Positions 21,417 through 31,561 of a DNA stretch of 64,000 bases are shown piece by piece. The notes under the pieces are model-generated. The model did not search any database, was not told where the DNA came from, and worked only from the letters and a program-made list of their open reading frames with translations. The stretch covers positions 15,166,305 to 15,230,304 of the forward strand of contig CM066048.1 in NCBI GenBank assembly GCA_033557465.1. The letters run 5' to 3'. The stretch is from Ichthyophis bannanicus. Taxonomy: Eukaryota; Chordata; Amphibia; Gymnophiona; Ichthyophiidae. A program made the position numbers and the translations under genes. The number at the start of each line of letters is the position of its first letter. The stretch's first letter is position 1.

Positions 21417-22261
21417 GGCTAGGGCAGTGATGGCTAACCTTTTTGAGCCCGAGTGCCCAAACTGCCGCACAAAACCAAAGAATTTCCTCAAAGTGCCAGC
21501 ACGTCATTTGCATAAGTGGTCTTATTTGCATAAATATTTGCATAATGTTACCATACACTAACTTTTAGTAAACATGTCTCTTAATGAGTGTATGGATAAA
21601 GAAAGACTAAAAGATTTCTACATTACTATAATCCAGTGCCAACCGCCAGGCACATTAGGAACTACTACAAACGCTGCCCATTTAGAACCCATAGCAAACC
21701 CGCCGTATCCTGACAGCATTACCAGGACTCACAAAGCACCATACCCTACCTATCAAAAGGCAACACTGCAAATATTAAACCAATACATTTCAGTGAATAC
21801 TGGGGAAAGAGAACAAGTGGCAACGTCAAATAGGAATTTCCTCTTGTACCAAACAAAGCGCAGATGTTAATGATGCACATTTCCCAGAGCTGACATATTC
21901 CAGTTAATAAATTCAAAATAAAGAGATATCGTTCTACCTTTTGTGCATTTTTTTCAGTTGCAATTGGTCCAGCCATTTTCTTCTGGTTTCTTCATGTTTT
22001 CTGCTAACTCTCCATCGTCTGCTGTCCATTTGTCCTTTCTTCTCTCTTCTAGTTTTTTTTCCATTCTCTCTCTCTACATCTGCTTTAACATACTAATCTT
22101 TCTCCTTTTGCTCTTTCCTCATTTCTATTTCATCCACACAAATTTTACCCCTCCATCCTCAATCCCCAATTACTCTCCCAAAACCAGGCCAATTGTAGAT
22201 TTTTCATCCCTCCTACACAAAATATTTTTCCCCTCTCCATTTTACTCTCCCAGCCCCATCC

Positions 22262-23130
22262 CATTCTAATCCTCCCCCAACATCAGCTCCCTTCTAGTTC
22301 CAGTCTCACCCAGCATCCATTCCCTTCTTCAAGCCCCCCACTTCCCCTCAGCCCATTTCCATTCCAAGCCCCGTCCCCCTCAGCTATTTGCAGTTCAAGC
22401 CCCCCACTTCCCCTCAGCCCATTTCCATTCCAAGCCCCATCCCCAACAGCTATTTGCAGTTCAAGCCCCCTTCCACTCAGCCCATTTCCAGTCCTAGCAA
22501 CCCCCCAACCCATTACCAGTCCTAGCCCCCCATAGCTCACTCCCAGTCCTAATCCCACCAGCCCATTTCCAGTCCTAACCTCCCCATCAGCCCACTCCCA
22601 GTCCTAATCCCCCATCACTCAATTTTTAGTTTAAGCCCCCCCAGCGCCTATCACCACTCCTAACCCCCCCCCAGTGCCCATCACCACTCCTACCCCCCCA
22701 GCCCAGCGCCCATCACCACTCCTAACCCCCCCAGCCAGCCCAGTGCCCATCACCACCCCTAACCCCCCCCAGCCAGCCCAGTGTCCATCACCACTCCTAA
22801 CCCCCCAGCCCAGTGCCCATCACCACTCCTAACCCCCCCACCCCAGCCCATCACTACTCCTAACCCCCCCCAGCCCAGCCCAGCCAATCACCACTCCTAA
22901 CCCCCCCCCCAGCCCAGCCCAGCCCATCACCACTCCTAACCCCCCCCCCAGCCCAGCCCAGCCCATCACCACTCCTAACCCCCCCCCAGCCCAGCCCAGC
23001 CCATCACCACTCCTAACCCCCCCCCAGCCCAGCCCAGCCCATCACCACTCCTAAGCCCCCCAGCCCAGCCCCGCACCACTCCTAACCCCCACCCCCCACC
23101 CCCAGCCCAGCCCAGCCCAGCCCAGGGAAA
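22262..23130. repeat. C-rich tandem array inside the hAT element
   Basis: Degenerate units of about 35-45 bp built on CCCAGCCCATCACCACTCCTAA followed by C-runs, preceded by a longer-period TTTCCATTCCAAGCCCC array at 22290-22500. The G-rich complementary strand has many G-runs. Confidence 0.85.
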
Positions 23131-23156
23131 ATTAAAAAAAAAAAAAGAAAACCTGT

Positions 23157-23531
23157 TTGCTGCCGCTGTCGGGGCCGCCGCGGCAGAATCGAGCGTGCCG
23201 CGGGGCCCCCCGGTACCCACCGGCAGAGCCTGTCCACCCCGTAGCAGCACTCTCTTTGGAGCTGCAGTCAGACGCGCCGGCTTGCAGAGCGCGAGGGAAG
23301 AGTTCCCTCGCTGCTCTGTTAAGCCCGCGGGGGCTGATGGGAAGTTCCCATCAGCCCCCGCGGGCTTAACAGAGTCGCGAAAGGGAAACTCTTCCCTTCG
23401 CGCTCTGCAAGCCGGCGAGTCTGACTGCAGCTCCAAAGAGAGAGCTGCTACGGGGAGGACAGGCTCTGCCGGTGGGTACAGGGGGGCCCCGCGGCACGCT
23501 CGATGCTGCCGCGGCGGCCCCGACAACGGCA
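23157..23531. repeat. 375-bp near-perfect palindrome inside the hAT element
   Basis: The arms are centred on G23344 (GGGAA-G-TTCCC) and extend about 187 bp each way, from TGCTGCCGCTGTCGGGGCCG on the left to its reverse-complement counterpart ending near 23531. Few mismatches are visible. GC content is very high. Confidence 0.9.
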
Positions 23532-24628
23532 GCAGACAGGGTTGTTGTTTTTTTTTTCGATGGCGGACCTTCCCGCGTGCCAGCTGCAAGGCCTTCGCGT
23601 GCCACAGCTGGCACGCGTGCCATAGGTTCGCCATCGCTGGGCTAGGGGATGACAATCTGCAGTGAGCTTGCAGAAGCACGAAGGTACGCACTGGAACTCC
23701 TGCACGCACAATAACTGAACAAAATAGCAGAGGGGATTCTCCTGTATGAAAATAGGGAGAAGACAGACCAAGGGAGCAGAGATATTCCGGCCCTGCCTGA
23801 GGAGTTGTCCATAGCATGCGTTGAAGGACAACAGGAAGTCTACACTGGAAAAAGAGAGATGTTTCAGTATGGTACCAACTCAAGCAGGGGAAACCCCCGA
23901 GAGGAGGTTGGGGTTGGCGTACCATGTGGTAAGTCAGCTGAAGGAAAATATGTCCGTGTGGGGACAGAAACTATCATGGGATAGTGGTGATCTCCCTTTA
24001 TAGTAATAGGAAGGGAGAATACTGTAACTCATGGACAAAAGCATCCCACGACTTGGCATACTGAAAGAAGACCTAGTGTAGAGTTGGAAGAATAAACTTC
24101 TAGTAAGAAATAACTTTTATAACTTTATAACTTTATTTCGTACTTGATAGACCGCTTACGTTAAAAACATTTAAGCGGTGTACAAACAATATAAAAAAGG
24201 CAGCACTGCAAACTACGGAAAAGAACGCCAAGAATAATAGGAAAGAAAGGAAAGCATGACAGTACAAAAGACAATGAGTAAAATTAAATAAAACATAAAT
24301 TTAAAACCATGTACATCATTAAAACATAAGTTTAAAAACCATAAAAAATTATACTATAAAACCATAAAAACGGCCAGCAATTAACAATATGCAAATTTAG
24401 AAATAATAATTAACAATAGTAAAAATAAACAAAAGACATGGACAACAATGCCCAACAGAGAGTAAACTGCGAGCAATGATTAACAATGGTAAATAAACAA
24501 ACAAAAAGACATAGACAAGACCACTCAAACAAGGACAGACAAAGGGGAAAAGACAAGACTAACAAACTAGGACAAAGCAGTAACCAGGGACGGCAACAGG
24601 AAGGAAAATCCAGAGGAGGGGAGGAAGG

Positions 24629-26343
24629 TCAGGGAGGGAGGTTAAACACTGTTTGGAACAAGTGGGTTTTGAGAGCGGACTTGAACTGAGAATATGAGGG
24701 CTCTAAACGGAGGGATGAGGGCAGGGCGTTCCATAAACAAGGACCAAGAAAAAAGAAGGCAGCATGGCGGGTCTTCTCCAAACGGGCATGAGATGGGGAC
24801 GGTAGAACCAAACGGTTAGCATGAAGAGAGCGAAGTTGGCGGTTAGGTTGTATGAAGTAAGATTAAGTCAGCCAAGTATAAAGGGTTATGAGTGTGAAGT
24901 GCACGATGAATAAGGATCAAAAGTTTGTAGTGGAACCTAACACAGAGGGGTAACCAATGGAGCTGAATGAGAATAGGAGTAATATGATCAGAACGGCGGG
25001 TGAAGGTGATGAGACGGGCGGCAGTGTTTTGAAGGAGCTGTAAACGCTTAAGTTGATATTTAGGGAGATTGGCCATAAAGACATTACAGTAGTCAAGATG
25101 ACTAACAACAAGGGAAAGAGCCAGAGTGACAAGGGAACCAAGGGGAAGAAACGACCGGACGGCACGGAGACAGCGAAGAATAGCAAAAGAACGCCGAACC
25201 AAAGAAGAAATATGATCATGGAAAGAAAGAGAAGAATCAAGAATCACCCCGAGATACCGGAAAGAAGACACCAAAGGAACAGGGATAGAGTCAATCATGG
25301 GTGCAACCGACGGGCATGACCCCGAAAGTGAGACCCACATAGCGGTAGACTTGGACGGGTTAAGACGAAGGAAGTGCTGCAAAAGCCAAAGAGCCACGTG
25401 AGAAAGACAAGTGTTAAAAGCAGAGAGATCCAAAAGAAGAGGGGAAGTGTGAAAGAGCAAAATAATGTCATCAGCATAGACATAGCAAGACACAGGATAT
25501 TGTTGTAATACCAGAAGCAGCGGGGCAAGGAAAATGTTAAACAGCAGAGGGGACAAAACAGAACCTTGAGGGACACCACATGTAAGAGGAAAGGAACTAG
25601 AGGACTGATCATTCAGAGTAACAGAAAAAGAGCGAGAGGTGAGAAAAAGAACGAAACCAAAGAAGAACAGCACCACGTAACCCCACCTCAGCAAGACGAG
25701 TGAGAAGAAGAGTGTGATCAATTAAGTCAAAAGCCGCCGATAGATCAAGAGAAACTAAAAGAGTAAGATCACCACGGTCATGTGCAACATGTATTTCATT
25801 AAGAACAGCAAGAAGGACAGTCTCGGTGCTATGGCCCTGGCGAAAACCGGCCTGACGGGGATGAAGTGTGTTTGTAGATTCAACATGAGAAGACAACTGA
25901 AGAAATGCAAAGCGTTCAAGAAGTTTAGCCAGAAAGGGAAGGTTAGAGACAGGGCGCCAATTTGCAAGAACAGAGGGATCAAGGGAAGATTGCTTTAAAA
26001 GAGGATGAACAACAGCCGATTTCCAAGAAGAAGGAAACAAACCAGAGGAAAAACTGGTGTTGATGATAGCAGTGATAATAGGGACTAGTTGTAGGGAGGG
26101 AACAGACAACCAGCGGGAGGGAATAGGGTCGAGGGAACATGTAGTCTTACGAGAAGTGGACAATATTGAAAGGATTTCAGCAGAACAGATCTGGGTGAAA
26201 AGTGGACCACGTATGGGAAAGCGCCTGATTGGGCATAGTGGTGGGAGACAGCAGTGCAGGGTCAACAGCAACTGAATTATAAGGGAAAAGAGGTGGCGAG
26301 GGTGGGGGTGGGGGGGAAGTAGGAAAGGAAGCACGAAGGTCAA
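24629..26343 (-). pseudogene. L2-B ORF2, reverse transcriptase part
   Basis: NWRPVSNLPFLAKLLERF, LHPRQAGFRQGHSTET and motif A SLDLSAAFDLIDHTLLL are in 25609-26343. CGVPQGSVLSPLLFNIF, YADDIILLF (catalytic YADD), FRYLGVILDSSLSF and LQLHWLPLCVRF-type motifs are in 24843-25721. LWNALPSSLR and FKSALKTHLF are in 24629-24811. One shift near 25610-25720 and a stop near 24843 split an otherwise complete RT. Confidence 0.85.
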
Positions 26344-26709
26344 GAACTTTCTGGGAAAAGAAGGTAGCCAGTGAATGAGGGTCGGGGAACTGAGAGATCA
26401 TGGTGGATGGAGAGCCGGTGGATGAGAGTTTGTGCAAAATCTGAAAATGTTTGCGAGAAGAATTTGCCGCATCCTTAATTTCAGCTTCATAGTGAGCACG
26501 CTTGGCAGATAGAATAGCCGAGCGGTATGCGGCGTAAAGTTGTTTGAAACGGATGGATAGATCAGCTGAAGGGTGGCGAGACCAACGGCGCTGCACCTGG
26601 CGGAGTTGAGCCCGTTGGAGCCGCAAGCCAGAATGAAACCAAGAAGAATGACCAGGATTAGGCAGACGCGGGCAAGGATGTAATGGCGCTAACTGATCCA
26701 GGGCATCCT

Positions 26710-27738
26710 TTAGGAGGGAGTCCCAAAGGGAAGCCTGACAATCAGATGATAATGATGCAAAATCCGGGGGAAAAACAGAGGAAGCGGGGGGAAAGAACAC
26801 AAAGTGTCAGGGGTTAAACGACGGCGAAGAGGAGGGAGTGTAGGGGACACTAGAGAAGGAGGTGTTGGAGTAGAAGAGAAGGTGACAGAAAATAAGACAC
26901 AACGATGGTCCGACCAAGGGACGTCAATCATGGAGGGAGGGGAAATCTGAGCTGTCAACGTGGAGAGGATACCACAAGGTCTAAGGTGTGACCAGCAGTG
27001 TGGGTAGGGCCTGTAACATGCAGATGAAAAGCGATATCCTGGAAGAAATTTAAAAAGGCAAAGTCCTTTTGCCGACTAGGGTTGTTTGCATGGATATTAA
27101 AGTCCCCTAAAATGATAATATTTGGGAACTGCAAGACAATGTCAGAGAGGGACTGCAGAATTCCTTCCCAACGCTCAGTAGAGAGGGAAGGGGGAAGGTA
27201 AAGAAGAAGGAAATAAAGTGGGGGAGAAGAATGAAAACGGAGGAGAAGGGACTCAGAGTACAACAGAGGGGGACGTTATTTCTTCCAGAAAAATAGTAGA
27301 GCGGTAGAGCAATGCCACCCCTCCCCCCCCTCTACCTAGTCTAGGGGAGGAGAAAGCCGAAAAACCAGGAGGCAGAGAGCTGGCGAGAACAGGGCTATTG
27401 CCCTCCCTCAACCAGGTCTCCGTAAGAAAACAGAGATCAAGTGAATGTTGAAGGATCAAATCAGACACCAGTAGAGATTTAGACCTAAGAGAACGACAGT
27501 TGAGCAGAGAAACCTGAAATACTTTAGTGAGGGCCAAGTTAGCAGATGTAGGAGCCGGGAAAGGCCGCTTGGATAGTGGCCGTACAGACTTACAAAGAAT
27601 TAGATTGCTGTTACAGCGAGCAAGAGAGCTGGACAAACATTTTGTAGATAGCAAGGGGCGCCGCCCCCAATGGACAGGAATAGCTGCCATACCTGAGTAG
27701 TGGACAGAATCCCAGACACAATTACCTAGAAAAGCCAA
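26710..27738 (-). pseudogene. L2-B ORF2, endonuclease part
   Basis: Endonuclease motifs in order: LLNCRSLRSKSLLVSDLI, LCFLTETWLREGN, RGGGGVALLYRS, IIILGDFNIHANN (GDFN intact), HTLDLVVSS and VPWSDHRCVLFSV (SDH). At least two frame changes (near 27260 and 26955) break it. Confidence 0.8.
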
Positions 27739-27810
27739 AGATATCCACAGAGAGAGAACTCCAAGTAACAGAGGGATAGTATTCCACCGTGGTTTTGCCC
27801 CTCGCTCGCC

Positions 27811-27861
27811 CCAAGGAGCTCGACCAAGGAGCAGGACCTGCTCCTTGGTCGTGCTCCTTGG
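27811..27861. repeat. 51-bp palindrome in the L2-B 5' leader
   Basis: 25-nt arms (27811-27835 and 27837-27861) around a single A, with one mismatch, each arm holding two CCAAGGAGC-type repeats. It lies ahead of the endonuclease in the leader. Confidence 0.9.
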
Positions 27862-28083
27862 TCACGCGCCGCGACGGCGCGGAACGCCGTAGGCAGATTG
27901 AATTTATAGGGCACTGGTGTACCTGGAGGGATCGCGACCGCGTGAATGTGGTCGCGTCACTTCCGGTTCTCACGGAGTAGGTCCGGAGGCACAGGGGAGC
28001 AAAACACAGCAGGAGGAACCTGAAAAACAACAATGAACAGCTAAACAAGAAGAAGTTACCTGCAGACTGCAGCATACAGGAGC

Positions 28084-30640
28084 CTATGGCTGCTGGTTAT
28101 GATTAGCCTGGTGAGAGTCTGGAAACTTCAGACCAGGAGGAGATGTCCCTTGCTTGGGTACATCTAGAGGATGGGCAGAAGGAGGATGAAACCACCTTCT
28201 TTTCTTAGGGAAAGAAGGTTTGGTAGGACATTTCCTACATGCTGGGGAAAAAGAAGGCTTAGGGTGGTTTCCAGAACTAGGAAAGTCAGTGGAGCACTGA
28301 GCAACCTGACGTAAAGCCTCGCTATTGGAAAGATTTTCTCCAGTGCATGGAGAATTACCCAGTGTATATTGTGCCCATTTGCTCAAGTCTGAAGCCTGCA
28401 GCCAGGCTGAACGACGTGCTCCAATGGCAATAGCAGAGGACCTGCTAACAGACTCAAAGGAGTCTAGAGAAGCACGAGAAAGAAACCAAGAGATATTCCT
28501 GCTATGATTAAGAAGCAAGGAATAGTCCGAGGCCTTAGGTTCTGACAAAAAAGGAGACAAAAGAGAGAATTTCTCTGTGACCTCCTGAAGCGTTAGACTC
28601 ATATAAAAAATATATGAAAATTCTCGAAGCCAACATGGAAGTTTGGAAGATTTGGTGCCCAAAGGCATCAAGTGCTTTAGATGCACGACCTGGAGGATAA
28701 GAAGAATGCTTCTTGCTTCTGACCCTCCTCATTGCTGATTCCACCACAATGGAACGATGCAGAAGTTGGTTCTTCTGAAACCCCGGAGAGGGGGGCACCT
28801 GATACAGAGCATGCATGGCTGTAGAAGGCGCAGGGACCTGTAAAGGCGACTGCCAGATCCCCAGAAGAAGGTCCTGCAAAGAAGGATGTAAAGGAAGCAT
28901 TATGGTTGCTTTTTCTGCAGGACCTTGGTGAAAAGTAGGACCAGGAATAGGAATGGCAAGAAGGGCTGCCATGTCAAGGAGAAATTTCTGAAAAGAAGGA
29001 TCTCCCCGAGGAACTGTTCCTGGGTAGGCTGAGGTTGAATGAGCAGCCTGAACACCCGAAGACCCACAGGACTGGTGCACAAAAGGAATCCTGGAGGATG
29101 ATACCGACAGTTCCGATCCGAGGCAGTTAGTACTGCATCGTCGGTTCCCAGTACCGATTCCAAGCTAGGCATAGAACGGATCGATGGCACCGATGGAACT
29201 GCAGGAATCGACATAGACACCGACCCTGGCATCGGGGATGGCAATGCCCTTGAAGCAGGCAGCAGAGGCTGCCGAAACGGTACCGAGGCAACCAGAGAGC
29301 TTTGGTGATTATCCTCGGTACCGCGTAGCCGGAAGGGACAGGGATCGGTTCCGAAACATGTCGGCACCAAGTCATATAGACTGGATATCGATTCAAGACT
29401 GGGCAGCAAACCGAGCGAGGCTATCGATGCTCGTCTAGAAGGCACCGACGTCGGTGGTGGTGTCGACGATGCCGATCCCTGAACGTCAACCGGAATCGCC
29501 TCGATCGGTGCCAAAGGCACCGAGGATGTCCGAAGACGACGCTCAGTGAAGAGAGGAACACTCGATACCGGCGCCGATGTCGGGGTGTAGGTACCGCCCG
29601 AAGTCGGTACCCCCTCCGAGCATGGCGTAGAAAGAGGAGAAACCATCAGGGGCGTATCGATCGGCCCCGAGGCCCAGGATACCCGACGATGAGCCCCGGT
29701 GGGGGGTGGAACACTCGACACCGATGCCGTGGCAGCAGCGCCGCTTGAAGCCGGAACCAACCCCGCGGCTGGCGGGGACAGGGGAAAGCCAGTCTGGGTT
29801 GAATCGATCGAAGGCACCGAGGACCTCCGATGACGATCCCCATTGACGAACGGGGTACTCGACCCCGGCGTCGCTGCCGGGGAATCGGTACCGTCCGAAG
29901 CCGGCACCAACCCCGCGCATGGCCGGGGTGCAGGAAAGCCAGTCTGGGTCGAATCGATCGGCCCCGAGGGTACCGAGGACACCAGATGACGATCCCTGGT
30001 GAAGAGCAGAGCACTCGACACCGGTGCCGACGCCGGGGAATCGGTACCGCTCGAAGCCGGTACCAACCCCGCGCATGGCTGGGATGCAGGAAAGCCAGAC
30101 TGGGTCGAATCGATCGGCCCCGAAGGCACCAAGGACACCAGTTGACGATCCGTGGCGAAGAGTGGAGCACTCGACGCCCGTGCCGATGCCGGGGGATCGG
30201 TACCGCTCGAAGCGGATACCACCCCCGAGCATGGCTCAGGTATGTTCTGTGAAGAGTGAACCCCAGGAACAACCTGAAACCCCGTGGATGCTTTGGAGCC
30301 CGAAGACTCCCGCCGGGGTTTTATTGCCAAAGGGGTCTTGAGGGGAAGGCCGGAGCCGTCATCATGCTGGGCATGAGACTTACCCCTCAAGAATTGGCTA
30401 GTCTTAACAGACTGTTTGTGGGTTACCTGATCCTGGAGAGAAGAATAAATCGATGTCCTCACCTCAGGAGGAAAAACGGCATCGAGGGATACCCGAAAAA
30501 GAGAAGGTCTTCTCCCAATACTAAAGCCCGATGGACCGGGGGGAAAAGGGTCAGGACCACGAGAAAACAAGAAATAAGGATTTAAGAGAAAAAAGTTTCT
30601 GCGGTGACAGGAGGTACGTCCTGCCGGCTCCACGGAAAAA
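28084..30640 (-). pseudogene. DIRS gag-like protein (B5)
   Basis: On the minus strand a Ser/Pro/Thr-rich region with tandem repeats is followed by the conserved core: LHRSIVVESAMRRVRSKK, IYFLYESN, SAIAIGARRSAWLQASDLSKW and a basic tail ending at 28084. The N-terminal Cys finger seen in A2 and B3 is not found. An open frame runs further upstream to 31047, but that part is antisense CR1 and not gag. A frame change near 28600-28900 separates the repeat part from the core. Function is inferred from A-type gag. Confidence 0.75.
29450..30231 (-). repeat. coding minisatellite in B5 gag, five units of about 52 codons
   Basis: Units begin with a C-x-G-V/L-V-x-A-S-x-G-T-D pattern and end with a P-I-D-S-T-Q-x-G-F-P pattern, with a 156-bp period. 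The first two units are most alike and the last most diverged. A1 and A2 lack them at this position. Confidence 0.8.
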
Positions 30641-30649
30641 CGAAAACTG

Positions 30650-30807
30650 GGGAGAGGCAGTGGGAAAGGCGGGAAGTCACCGCGCAGGCGTGGGGGATGC
30701 TCCCAAAGGCTTTCTGATTGGATGCTGGGGAGCATTCCCGTGCGGGCTCCGTCGGCGCCGACGTACCCTACATGTGAAGACTCATTCCTGCTTGTTCCTG
30801 GAGATAA
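30650..30807 (-). repeat. B5 left inverted terminal repeat
   Basis: Mirrors 19420-19580, including GTCGGCGCCGAC and CCAATCAGAAAGCCTTTGGG (inverted), and ends in CTTGTTCCTGGAGATA. It lacks the GTTACTTACC palindrome extension, as expected for a left end. Confidence 0.85.
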
Positions 30808-31561
30808 CACAGCTTTCACAAAATTCATAAGCTTGCAAACAGAAGAACACAGAAATGAATACAGGATCAAGCTCAAAGAGACTAAATGAGAAATAAGGAT
30901 AGCAAAATCAAAAGCAGAGGAAAAGATGGCTAAAGATGTTAAGGGTGGCAACAAAAAACTTTCTTCAGCTATATTCGGGAAAGGAAGACGATCAGAGTTG
31001 GAATTGCAGGACTCAGAAGTGCTGGGAAAGGACTCGTGGAAAGTCACATTGAAAAAGCGAAATTGCTAAACAAATACTTCTGCTCTGTTTTTACTAAAGA
31101 AAATCCTGGAGATGGACCAGCTGTGACTCCCAAATATAAAAATGGGAATGAAGTAGATACCATACCATTCACAGAAGATGAGGTATTAGAACAATTTGCT
31201 AAACTGAAAGTGGACAAAGCCATGGGACCGGATGGGATACATCCCATGATACTGAAAGAGCTCAGAGAGGTTCTTGCAGGACCGTTAAAGGATGTCTTCA
31301 ACAGATCCTTGGAAACAGGAGAGGTTCCTCAGGACTGGAGAATGGCTGATGTCGTACCTCTACACAAAAGTGGTGACAGGGAAGAAGTGTCAAACTACAG
31401 GCCCGTGAGCCTTACCTTGGTGGCGGGAAAAGTAATGGAGGTGCCCCTGAAAAAGCAAATAGTGAACTTTCTCAAAACCAACAGGTTGCAAGATCCGAGG
31501 CAACATGGTTTTACTGAAGGACGGTCTTGTCAAACAAATCTGAGTTCTTTGACTGGGTGAC

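Larger units (their letters stand above)
21425..23639. mobile_element. non-autonomous hAT transposon, about 2.2 kb
   Basis: The ends are CAGTGATGGCTAACCT and, inverted, CAGCGATGGCGAACCT. The exact 8-bp target duplication GGCTAGGG lies at 21417-21424 and 23640-23647. The 5' side (GAGCCCGAGTGCCCAAACTGC) resembles OC1/OposCharlie-type hAT elements; this family call is from memory. There is no transposase frame. The interior is a C-rich repeat array and a large palindrome. Confidence 0.9.
24116..28080 (-). mobile_element. L2-clade LINE, copy L2-B, nested in DIRS-B5
   Basis: A complete LINE order on the minus strand: 5' leader with a strong palindrome, endonuclease (26710-27738), linker, RT (24843-26343), C-terminus (24629-24811) and a 3' tail of ATAAAGTTATAAAGTTAT repeats at 24116-24140. 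The 5' boundary near 28080 is set by where B5 gag resumes and is approximate. Divergence from L2-A is high, so it is a separate family. Confidence 0.8.
19409..30807 (-). mobile_element. DIRS-derived element B5 (subfamily B), gag only, with nested hAT and L2-B
   Basis: The terminal repeats at 19414-19580 and 30650-30807 are nearly identical in inverted orientation over about 165 bp, so insertion is fairly recent. CACAG occurs at both junctions with CR1-B (19409-19413 and 30808-30812), and the internal complementary region contains AGCACAG at the same spot. Gag is present at the 5' side; I cannot recognise RT or recombinase. A hAT element (21425-23639) and the LINE L2-B (24116 to about 28080) are nested inside. 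Mobility would depend on other DIRS copies. Confidence 0.85.

Noticed and set aside
23195..23665. 156-residue plus-strand frame
   Set aside because: Lies in the palindrome; the same sequence is read on both strands and includes the hAT terminus.
22975..23925. 316-residue minus-strand open frame
   Set aside because: It crosses the C-rich array, one half of the palindrome, the hAT terminus and DIRS-B5 sequence; stop-free because of GC composition, with no domain.
30808..31047. N-terminal 80 codons of a 715-codon minus-strand frame over B5 gag
   Set aside because: This part is antisense CR1-B outside the DIRS terminus; the frame is open across the junction by chance.
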